A stretch of 64,000 nucleotides of DNA from Dimorphilus gyrociliatus (lineage: Eukaryota > Annelida > Polychaeta > Dinophilidae), in assembly GCA_904063045.1 (NCBI GenBank), contig CAJFCJ010000017.1, positions 310,001-374,000 of the forward strand, read 5' to 3'. Positions 54,278 to 64,000 of this stretch are shown here, in pieces. Below the pieces are notes generated by a model. That model searched no databases. It saw only the letters and a list, made by a program, of their open reading frames with translations, and was not told the origin of the DNA. Position numbers and translations under genes: made by a program. The number at the start of each line of letters is the position of its first letter. The first letter of the stretch is position 1.

Positions 54278-56588
54278 CTAAATATTTTCAATCCTATCTT
54301 CTTGCTGGTCTAGTTGTTTGCGAATCTCTCTTGGTAAATCAATTCCTACCTGATTTTCTAAATACATTCGAGTTTCTTCCATATCTTCTTTCCAATAATC
54401 TTTTGGTATACTCATTAACTGCTCCATATCAATATCTCCTAAACCAGAGGTATCTATTGAATTTGGTTTAGGTATTAAACCGATTGGACTACTTTCCGCA
54501 ATATCTTCCCCTTCTAAACGACGACAAATCCAATCCAGAACACGAATATTATCACCGAATCCGGGCCACAAAAATTTTCCTGTATTAATATCTTTTCTGA
54601 ACCAATTAACATGAAAAATTCTGGGCATAGGATGCTTTTTATTCATATCTAACCAATGACGAAGATATTGTCCAAAGTTGTAGCCGAAGAATGGTCTCAT
54701 TGCCATTGGATCGTGCATAATTTTTTTACCAGTATGTTCGGCAGCAGCTGTAGCTTCAGATTTCAAAGATGCACCAACAAAAACACCATGATCCCAGTCA
54801 CGAGCTTCAAATACAAGAGGTACACCTCGAGGTCTACGTCCACCGAAGATAATAGCATCAATGGGTACACCTTCGGGATCTTGCCACTTGTCGTGAATGA
54901 TCTTACAATTCTCGGCAGGTGCACAGAATCTAGAATTAGGATGGGCAATTCTTGATCCATCCCCAACTTGGCAGTGCTCTCCCATCCAATTAGTTACCTT
55001 TGTGCCCGCTGGTATTTCATCTTCAAGTCCTTCCCAAAATATACCACCATCTTCAGTCAATCCAACATTTGTGAAAATAGTGTTTTTCATACAAGCATCA
55101 AGTGCGTGAGGATTTGTTTTTGAACTAGTTCCCGGAGCGACCCCAAAGAAGCCAGCCTCTGGATTAATAGCGTGTAATTTTCCTGTTTTTTCATTAAACT
55201 TTAGCCAAGCTATATCATCACCAACGCATCTCGCCTTCCATCCTGGTAAGTTAGGACATAACATAGCTAGATTGGTTTTTCCGCAAGCAGACGGAAAAGC
55301 AGCACAGATGAAATACTCCTTTCCAGCTGGATTGGTAATGGACATAATTAACATATGTTCAGCAAGCCAACCTTCATCTCTAGCCAGAGTAGAAGCAATT
55401 CTAAGTGCAAAGCATTTTTTTCCTAATAGAGAATTTCCTCCATATCCACTTCCGTAAGATAATACTCTCTTATGTTTAGGTTCATGAAGAACCAAAACTC
55501 GTTCTGGGTTACAAGGCCAATGACTAATTGGTTTTTCTGTAACAAATTGTCATTTATAGAAATAAATCACTTGTAGAAACATTAAGCTATTGTTAGTATT
55601 AGGTCATGTACCTATTTATGATTGTTATTTTTAGTCAATTTTCATGACTTGTGATAAAAAAGAGGACATTGTATCATCAAATTATTAAAAAACAATTAGA
55701 AATAAAAATAGATATATTCACTTGGCAAAGGCCGTGGAACTCCAATTGTGTGAATACATTGAACAAAATCTGAATCTTTTGAGATTTTCTTCCATATACA
55801 AGGGTCAACTCTGGTCATTATTCTCATACTAAGCACTACGTAGTTATAATCTGTCAATTGTATACCAAACTTTGACATAGGACCACCAATTGGTCCCATA
55901 CTGAATGGAATAACATACATAACGCGACCTATAAAATATACAATTAATAAATAGTCTATTTATAGAAATTTAATTATGTACCCTTCATGCTGTTTGGCAT
56001 ACGATCCCGTAGCATTTCCTTTGTGGCAGTTTCTGTACTCATCCATCTACCTAACTCTCCTACGACATCCTCAGCAGTATGGGGAACACTGTCATATCTG
56101 TCATTAGTGACTAAAAATGTTTTTCCCTCAACTCTAGCAACATCGGCCGGATCCGTTCTGCACAAATAGCTAAAAAAACAGATCATAATAATGAGATAGT
56201 CTAGATACTACGTTTGACCTTACCAATTTTCGAATTTAGGATTTGTAAGAGGAAATAATAAGCCTCTTTCAACCAATTTGTCAGCAACTTCAGTAGCTTC
56301 GTCCTCACTTCCATCGCAGAGATAAACAGCTAACGGGTTTAATAATTTCACGTATTTTCCTATAAATCTCCTTGCCCTGTCAGGAAGTTCGTTCCATTCG
56401 CCCTTCATGACGCTAATCCTTAGATCTTCCCCATCATCTAGTGTTTGATAGACATCATACTCGGCCATAGGATATGTCATCGAATTGTGCCGAGTTCTCT
56501 CGTCTATAGCCACCGAGGGGGGAAGAACACGGAACTTATCCGACTGATTTTCCGAGCGTACCCTTGGACCTGCTTCATAGATCGTCAT
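54278..56588 (-). CDS. PCK1: Phosphoenolpyruvate carboxykinase, GTP-dependent
   Basis: Four exons: 56588-56224, 56169-55982, 55928-55722 and 55536-54278. They sum to 673 codons, with all phases matching. It converts oxaloacetate and GTP to phosphoenolpyruvate, CO2 and GDP in gluconeogenesis. The GTP-PEPCK signatures are visible: [46 protein letters not shown], and the P-loop [13 protein letters not shown] with the reactive Cys. [36 protein letters not shown] and HVNWFRKD are also present. Length is slightly above the usual 620-640 aa because of an N-terminal extension. A strong donor (ATGTCCA/GTAAGT at about 56632) could instead splice to 56579 and start the protein MSTGPRV, so the N-terminus is uncertain. 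Cytosolic versus mitochondrial location cannot be decided. Confidence 0.95.
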
Positions 56589-57608
56589 AACCGAAACCGG
56601 TTTATAGGACTATTAATATACTTACTGGACATGCTTTGATTGATTTCAAATTGCTTAGTAAAATCAGAATTTACTAAAATCTTATACACATGGATATTTA
56701 TACCGAAATTGCGTCAGCTGGTGGCGCTCGATGGGTATAAATCACACATGTTACCACGGTCAAAGTTGAAGGTAACACATAAGTCGAAGATGGCCATTGG
56801 CTGGTGGCTCATTCATATTTATCACTGGTAGAAAATGTTAGGCCTAACAACTATAATCATATCTACAAGGTTTTAAGAATGACCTTGTGTAGTTTATTAT
56901 CAAAGTAAAACATACGGACATTTTACAAGCATGATACAGTCTAAAGTGAACTTGAAAAGCAAATCTATACTACGTAATTACGAAAATATAGCAATACTTG
57001 TAACAATAGTTTCTTTAAACCTTACAAAACTCCAACATAATTGTACAAATAAAAATTCACCTTCTCTATGCCAAGATATTTTTTTATATATAACGTGAGC
57101 AGTTCCTTCGGATCATGCAGTTTCCTTGACGATTATCTGAAAGAAGGAATTTAATGTAGGTTTTTTTTGTAAAATTTTTAATTAAGCCTGTTCTGTTGGT
57201 GTTTGTTATTTAAAATAATAGTATTCCGTATATAGCAACAAACCTCCTCTCGGTCATAAGTAGAATATATTCAAAAAATTTGATAACGCCCTATATGAAC
57301 ACCTCTTTTTTCAAATTTCGCTACTATTTAAAAAAAACTTCAAACTTTTTTCGTTTACAAGAACGTCAACAACGAATATACCTGACAGAAATAGGGTATC
57401 GTATCCTTGTCACTTTCTTCGGGTGACGTTTGTCTCAGTTATACATGGACCACCCCATCATTAAATCGCTTAACAATTTACTAGATTCTAGACAATTTTA
57501 CTGATAAGAAAATCGTACGGTTCGCTCACCTGATTGACTTTTTTTACACTGAAACCGTTAACTGAATTTCATTCACTCACCTGTTATATTTTTTTAAGTA
57601 CCGTGTGT
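56589..57608. other. Intergenic: PEPCK promoter and LUC7L3 3' UTR
   Basis: About 1 kb. No supported gene is present. The left part carries the PEPCK 5' region with the alternative ATG and donor near 56630. The right part should carry the LUC7L3 3' UTR. Confidence 0.45.
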
Positions 57609-58775
57609 TTAGGAACGGGATCGATCTGTTTTATTTGGCAATTAACACTTTCAATTTTAAATAATTTACTTTTTAATGGTTATAGTAATTTATACCTCTC
57701 TTTTTCTCCTTTCTTCGCTCTCTGGATTTGCTTCTACTCCTTCTTCCACGTCTCTCTCGACTTCTACTTCTTCTCTTTCTGTCACGGTTTCCATCTTTGC
57801 CATAATCACGACCGCCTCTACTTGATCTATCCCTCGATCTTTCATTTGAGTCAACAGATTGCGCATTTCTTCCGAATCGGGACTATTAAATGAATGTTTA
57901 AAAAAGACAAATTAATTTAAGCTTAACACCCTAAAGACGAATCCAAGATGAAAACAATTACTACCTCAAGTTTTTCAATTGTGGTTCGAACCCTGGCATA
58001 TCCCATATGCTGCTTTCCCATCAAGTGCTCCTCCTGACGCGAAGGTGCATCTCCAACAACCAAAAAGGCTCCACATACACTGCAAACTTCCATTTCTTTT
58101 GAGTTTGGATTTAGTTGACCTCTTTGCTACAAATGGTAAATAAGAAGGTTAAACTTGTAAATTTCATATCAAAAGTGAAAAAGACAAACCACGCCACTTT
58201 GTAGTTCAGCTCTATCTTCTTTTAATTTATCACATAGCTTTAAAACACCCTGGGCCTCCTCAACTTTACCTTCGCATCCCAATTCTTCAGCTTGACGAAC
58301 GAGCTCATTAATCCTTTGAGTTAAGAGTTCAATTCTCTCATCTTGGGTGGGTTGATTGCCGCTAAGAGCGTTTTGGGTATTATTTAAAGCTAATCGGTCT
58401 TGACCTCTTCTTATTCTTCTTTCCACATCTTGTAATATAGTCTTTAGATATCGTAAGAAATTGTCTTCATAACCACATTTCTCATAACGTTTACTTTTTT
58501 GATAGGCCTCTCGCATCTCATCATCATGAATCCTATCACAAGTTCCCAAGTCGGCTCTTGTATTAGTGAACAGATCATGGGGGCAGAAGCCACAGAGATA
58601 CCATTTGCAAATCTAAAAAAAAGAATTGTTTTAATTGCACGTTGAACTATTAAGGTCTCGCTAATCTTACCTCTTCATCATCCCATTTGGGTTCCCTTTT
58701 GGCACTGGTGGGATCAATATTACGCTGACGTCCCATGAGCTCGTCAAGTAGAGCAGCCGCCGCAGCTGCAGCCAT
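57609..58775 (-). CDS. LUC7L3: LUC7-like splicing factor, LUC7L3 type
   Basis: Five exons: 58775-58671, 58612-58190, 58126-57965, 57882-57696 and 57625-57609. They sum to 298 codons. The start MAAAAAAALLDELMGRQRN, the CCCH-type zinc finger (CKWYLCGFCPHDLF..C..H, about 37-64), the coiled-coil region (about 90-175) and the second zinc finger (CSVCGAFLVVGD..H..GKQHMGY, about 191-218) match LUC7L3/CROP better than LUC7L or LUC7L2. Residues 231-297 form a short Arg-Ser domain ending DRSRS. The family belongs to the U1 snRNP and helps choose 5' splice sites. The RS domain is far shorter than in the vertebrate protein. The 17-nt last coding exon is supported by phase and RS content but could be one of several alternative ends. 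Confidence 0.9.
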
Positions 58776-59335
58776 TTTTTTGATTATTAGGTCCCTAATA
58801 AAGGTAATTCAGAATAAAGTTGTATTTTTTTCTTCCAGGCCAATTAATTTTCGACCTATTTCCACGTTATTGACAAATTTTTCTTGCAGATAAGCGTCAA
58901 CGGGTCGTTAATGACACGGTACCCTATCTTATGAAGGTAAAAATGTACATAAAAACATTCAAAATGATGGATGTCCGGGAACCAGTTTTCGTTGCGCATG
59001 CGCCATGTCGGCACATTTTCATAGAGGTTAATCTACGTAATATTAAAAATGGCTGACCAGTATATTTCATTAAAGAGAATAACTTAACTAAATTTATAAA
59101 ATGGCCTAAAAACATATCTCGTCCGTCGCTTGTCTGTCGATCAAAGGGATGAAATATATACTTTTGGCTTCTAGTCTTCTAGGGGGCCCAAAACTCGTAT
59201 GAATGACATAAAACAGCTTTATATATTTATATTCAATTGTTCTAACATGAAATACTGAGCCGATGCTAAATAGTAAGACAGAATTTGATTATTTTTATTC
59301 TTTGTCTATATGTTTTTCTGTCCATCTTTAAAGAT
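58776..59335. promoter_or_regulatory. Divergent promoter of LUC7L3 and the zinc-finger gene
   Basis: 560 bp lie between the start codons of two divergent genes. Short GC-richer patches occur near 58960-59000 (GCGCATGCGC palindrome at about 58994) and 59120-59195. A palindromic GCGCATGCGC-like motif fits an NRF1-type site, though this is inference. The zinc-finger ATG sits 2 nt after an acceptor-like TTTAAAG, suggesting an upstream noncoding exon. Confidence 0.4.
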
Positions 59336-62314
59336 ATGGAGAATATAGGATTGGACTTTCATAATGCCAACCTTCAAAACATTCCATCGGCAATGCACCA
59401 GACGCCCTTGGTATCACACAATCATGTTCCACATGCGTCTATGCTTCCAGATTTTAGTCATGCTTCAACTCATAACGACACAGAGTTGCAAAATCAGCTA
59501 CAAAGTCGAGTGATTCATCCTCAGTTACCTGGTTTGGATTTTTTTGGTTTTCGAGCCCGAATGCCTCCTCCACCTCCTCCCAACCAAATACTAGACATGA
59601 ATTACGCAACACATTCAGAAGCTTTTACTCCTGTTAGTAGATTAGAAAATCAGCAATTTACAGCCCAATCATCCTTTATATATCATACACAACAACATCC
59701 TCACGTTCCTATTGTACATCATAATACGACCATGATGCAAAGACCCTTCAGCGTTGATTCTACTTTGAAATCGCCTTGTTCTGCTCCTAATTCAGTAAAA
59801 AATCACCCCATATCTTCCCCTTCAACACCTCCAAATGGTGAATCCGAGCCAAAAATGTTATTACTTCGTGACAAATCTGGGAAAAATGTTGTTGTAAATG
59901 CTAATGTTGTACAAACTTTTGACTATGATGGAACACCCTCGAAACAAGCTGCTCAAATTGAAAATCTTAACTTTTCTTCTGGAACTTTTACATCTGTTGA
60001 CGCTGGTCTTTTAACTAATCCCGTTATGATTAAAGACTTGATTGGGGATCAAAACGAAACTTCTGAGACTGAACAAATGGGCGAAATAGCCGTAGTTGAA
60101 ATAGAGGATGAAACAAGATCATCTGAAGACATTTCACGAAAAGAGCATCAGGTTGCAGATCAGAGAAGCAAATCGGAAGTGGAAAAAGAAGATGCGGATG
60201 GGAATAAAGACGAAGACGAACGCACAAATGGTGACGGTGCATATGATGAAGATGTAGACGAAGCAGACGATGTTACTGGCTCTGAGAATGAATCTAATAC
60301 CGAGTCAGGGGATGAAATAGATGAAGCAAAGAAGAAAGTAGCGGAAATCATGCAGAAAACTCCCATAATGAAAATGTCGTCTGAGCGGATGGAAGCTATT
60401 GCAAAGGTGACTGATGATCAATTGATGGTTAGAGAAAACGGAGAGAAAAGATGGCAATGTTCTCTCTGTATTAAGAACTATACAACCCGTCATAATCTCA
60501 TCACTCACGTACTTGGTCATTCCGGAGTGAAACCTCATAAGTGCCCGCTGTGCAAGAAGTCTTTCAAACAGTATTCTCACGCTCAAACTCATCTATTAAC
60601 ACATTCTAAAGTTAAACCCCACAAGGTAATCTCTAAAACTTCTTCCATCCTATTAATGACTGTTCCTTTTTTTATTATCTCCTAGTGTTCCTTATGCTCA
60701 AAGTCTTTCACTCAAACGTCACACCTGAAACGACATCTGGCGACGCATGCAAAAACTAAACCTTATGCGTGCGATCTATGCGGAAAAGGTTTTGCCTTTC
60801 CTTCCGAATTAAAATTACACAAAGGGAAGCATGAAAAGAATAACGAATGTGCAGATTGTGGTAGACAATTCAATAATTTGACGAAGCTGAAACGTCATGT
60901 TCTAAACGAACATAGGCATAAGGCGTGTACCGACCTTTCTTGCCCAGAATGTTCTAAAGTATTCGTTTATCCTAGTCAGTTAAAAGGTAAGAGTTTATAC
61001 AATTAATCGTTTTGAGCGTTAGTTAAATAAGGGGAAAAATATGATAGATCATCGAACAAAACACAACGGATCGCGTCCTTTCATTTGTAGCGAATGTGGA
61101 ATGGATTTTATGAAAGAGCACCACTTAAAGGCTCATCAGTTCACGCATAGTGGATTAAAGCCATTCGTATGCGAGGTAAAAAAAATTGGCTAACTTGCAA
61201 TCGATTTAGCGTAAAAAAATTGGTATAAATCACGCAGGTTTGTGGAAGATCTTTCAATCAGAAGGCAAATAAACAACGCCATCTCCTGACGCACAATAAA
61301 CTTAAAGACTATAGGTGTGACGATTGTGGAAAACTTTTCTCCCAACCGCAAACTTTGAAAGCTCATCTGGTTATACACGCCGAAAAGAAGCCTTATTCGT
61401 GCAACAATTGCGGTATGTTGTAGCTCTTTTTTATTTACTCGATAATTTTTCTTTCTTTTTCTGTCTCATTCTTTCTCTCTCTCTCTACGTTTACCTTTCT
61501 GTCTTTCTTTCTTTCTCTCTTTCTCTTTTACAACTTTTTTTTTATGTTCATTATTATTATTTCTCTTGCAAGTTTTTTCCCTTTCTTTATATGCCATTCC
61601 TCCCACTCTGTTCTATTCACTAATCAAACGGAAAAAAACTCTCTCCCACAAAGTCCCGATCGAACGTTCTTCGGCAAAAAAAAAAATGTCGAAGCGTCCT
61701 TGCCGGTTGTCATCGATCTGCCGTGCATTAATAATGTTTGTGGGTGAATGATTGATAATGAAAGCCGGAGGCGCGTTGGCCTTATTAAATATTTATACCG
61801 GGGATAAGTGCTAAACGACTCTTCCATTTGATGCAGGTCGAGAATTTACGAGATTGCATAACCTACAAGCTCATATGCATATGCATAATATGTCCAAGCC
61901 ACATGTTTGCTTTTGTGGAGCAAGTTTTACTTTGAAAGGTAAGAAAACGGGATACCTCTAACGAGCTCTGTAATTTCAACCATTACAGGCAATTTGAATC
62001 GACACCGAAAATCGAAACATGGTATTAGCGTTAGCACGGAAGAAGAGAAGGAGGCGGCTAAGATACTTAATTCAATGTCTCGTCAAGTGATCGAAGTAGA
62101 CGATTCCTCTTCGCCGAAGCATAAACGCAAATCTGTACCTCATCGATTACTCTTGAGCGATCAATCCAAGAGGAAAATAGTAATGGAAGAGGGTGATAAT
62201 AAAGGGGTAATTGAAGATGAGGTCAAAAAAGGAGAAGAGGAAGAGGAAGGGGAATTAGAAGAAACAGGTGAAGAAGATTATTACGAAGAGGAAGGAGACG
62301 AAGGGAACAGGTGA
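59336..62314 (+). CDS. C2H2 zinc-finger protein with eleven fingers
   Basis: Six exons: 59336-60625, 60686-60986, 61048-61175, 61238-61412, 61837-61938 and 61989-62314. They sum to 774 codons. Residues 1-370 are low-complexity, with His/Pro-rich then acidic segments. Eleven C2H2 fingers follow (about 372-672), from WQCSLCIKNYTTRHNLITH to FCGASFTLKGNLNRHRKSKH. The last begins C-F-C, one residue between cysteines instead of two to four. A Lys/Glu-rich acidic tail ends the protein. It is presumably a nuclear DNA-binding transcription regulator. I cannot assign it to a named vertebrate gene. The 424-nt fourth intron is pyrimidine-rich and contrasts with 50-62 nt introns elsewhere in the gene. Confidence 0.85.
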
Positions 62315-63868
62315 CGCGGTAAAATTCAATGGGTGTATTGTATTTAAACAATATTCGTTAATGCATAGACACAAAACGGCTAATGTATTATAGATTAATG
62401 AGTCGTCTTTCTTTATCTTATATACAGTAGCCGCTGCTATAAACCTAACCGATACTTACGCGTAATTTTGAATAGATGCGACGAGGAGGCGGAATCAATA
62501 TGAGAAGACAGTGATTCCTTTGTCGACACCGACAACAAAATCACTAGTCTTCCACACCGATAGCCGCCAGAAATTTGTTTAATCAACTTCGCTTTTTTTA
62601 TTCTCGATGTTCGCGACGCCACTGCCACCGCCTTTTGCACTCACTGAAAAGAAAATTAGAGAAAAAAAAAGAAAAAAAAAAAAAACATCGTTAAAATTAA
62701 TAAAACGCATTATTCGAATGTACACACCTATGATGTAAATAGTTTACACAGACCTCGTATATAAACTAGAGGTGTATCTATATAATCCATACATACATAC
62801 ATACATATATGTATACAAGTCAATATACATTATATATATTAAGGTATATATACAATCTATAGATATATACAGTATATACTGCAGATATATATTTATGATA
62901 GATCTGCAGTATGTGTACAAATGCACAGAACAGGTGAAACGCGAACGCACTAAGCAGACGCTTAAAAAGGTGCCGCGTATAATAGAAATTGAAGAAGCCG
63001 TCAAAAAAAGAAACGACATTCGACGCCCGTTCAAACGTCGGTTGGAAAACGGTGTGAAATAGGCCTAATGAGGCATCGGTTATTAGTTCAATTTGTACAC
63101 GTTCGCGACTCCACCCCATTCACTTTCATAAGAAACGACTGCGTATAATCAAAGTCTTTGTAACCTCACTTCTATTATGTTCTACACATTCGGAAACGGC
63201 TTCCGAGTCGGGCGTCTAGAACTAATTAGCGTCTTGCATATACATGTGCGTGTATGTACTCGTTGTATAGACGGTAAACGGACGAAGAACAATTAAAACG
63301 CGTACACGTTCTAGGTAAATATTAGCAAGCAGAATCGATCGCTGCAGAACGAACTAAGCGCTTTGAGCCTCAGTCGACTGCAAAACCGCAATTGGCTCGT
63401 TTCGCATCGAACGTGTTTGATGCGCGTATAGCAGTTCTCCCCGATATAACTGATAATCGGTCGATGGGCGTCGAAAGGCGTCGAGTAGCACTCGACGTCT
63501 ACTGAACCTATTTATACATACGCTTTATGATTATTAATGTACGAAGGGCTTAGAGTATGCATACATGCATAAATTAATGTATAGACAAGCATATTTAATA
63601 TGTATAGGTAGTTATACACGTATAAATAAATTTATGCCTATTCCTACAGCATATATGAATAGAAAATATCCTACCTATTAAATATAAATGTAGTTATATA
63701 AATACTTACGAATAGAGACATCAAGCTGGAAAAATTAGACATATGCGACGCCTTAGATAGCAATATATTTATTATATATCTATATTTCTGCCGACTTAAT
63801 ATTAATTCTGATTCTATCTAGACACAAAAACATCTCTCTCAAACACACTATACAAACCTTTACATATA

Positions 63869-63899
<31 letters not shown>

Positions 63900-64000
63900 A
63901 TATATATGCAGTATACACATATATAGATATAGATATTCATACATAATATGTTTATATATATATATATATATATATCATATACTTACTCTAAGTTTCTTGG
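62315..64000. other. 3' flank: AT-rich DNA with simple repeats, no supported gene
   Basis: It contains CATA repeats at about 62789-62806, dense TA tracts at 63868-63902 and 63953-63975, and a GC-richer patch at 63170-63500 with the hairpin GTCGAG-TAGCA-CTCGAC near 63479-63496. A 96-codon plus-strand frame (62772-63062) has a basic C-terminal part, preceded by an acceptor-like ACAG at 62929-62932, but neither its start region (TA-repeat-derived) nor any partner exon is convincing. Part of the region may be the zinc-finger 3' UTR. Confidence 0.45.
63868..63975. repeat. (TA)n-rich simple repeat cluster
   Basis: Two long TATA runs with shorter ATAT-rich sequence between them. Confidence 0.85.

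Noticed and set aside
62772-63062. 96-codon plus-strand frame with a basic C-terminus
   Set aside because: The N-terminal half is translated TA-rich repeat. The possible acceptor before the basic part does not match the phase of the zinc-finger exon donor, so no gene is claimed.

Overview
This window is metazoan nuclear DNA: AT-rich, with spliced genes, introns mostly 50-65 bp with GT..AG ends, short intergenic gaps, and animal-specific families (PICK1, TECPR1, LARP7, KAT7, cadherin/MAM/SRCR/C-type-lectin extracellular proteins). The compactness and many tiny introns suggest a small invertebrate with a reduced genome; a compact-genome annelid such as Dimorphilus would fit, but that identification is inference. 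Exon models below were built by hand from splice sites, reading phase and family alignment; complete models sum to whole codons.

Region 1 (1-16103, minus strand): the N-terminal part of a GBP/atlastin-type GTPase runs off the left edge. Next comes a giant single-pass membrane protein gene of about 4465 codons. Its N-terminal half has the threefold repeated beta-helix/SRCR plan of Drosophila Bark beetle/Anakonda, followed by MAM, C-type lectin, EGF and PSI domains. Its C-terminal half has a VWD domain, about ten EGF repeats, cadherin-like domains and a transmembrane helix.

Region 2 (about 16.9-23.9 kb): a graveyard of broken, rearranged copies of pieces of both genes, separated by short repeats.

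Region 3 (24869-38955, minus): a second intact giant paralogue with the same domain order and the same predicted length, strongly diverged and with different introns. Regions 1-3 together look like an expanding tandem array of a cell-surface/junction protein.

Region 4 (39.4-64 kb): ordinary single-copy housekeeping genes, closely packed. These are a PKA catalytic subunit (-), LARP7 (-), the MYST acetyltransferase KAT7/HBO1 (-), PICK1 (-), TECPR1 (+), PEPCK (-), a LUC7L3-type splicing factor (-) and an 11-finger C2H2 zinc-finger protein (+). PICK1/TECPR1 and LUC7L3/zinc finger are divergent pairs with 331 and 560 bp between start codons. TECPR1 and PEPCK converge. The last 1.7 kb is AT-rich DNA with TA-type simple repeats and no convincing gene.
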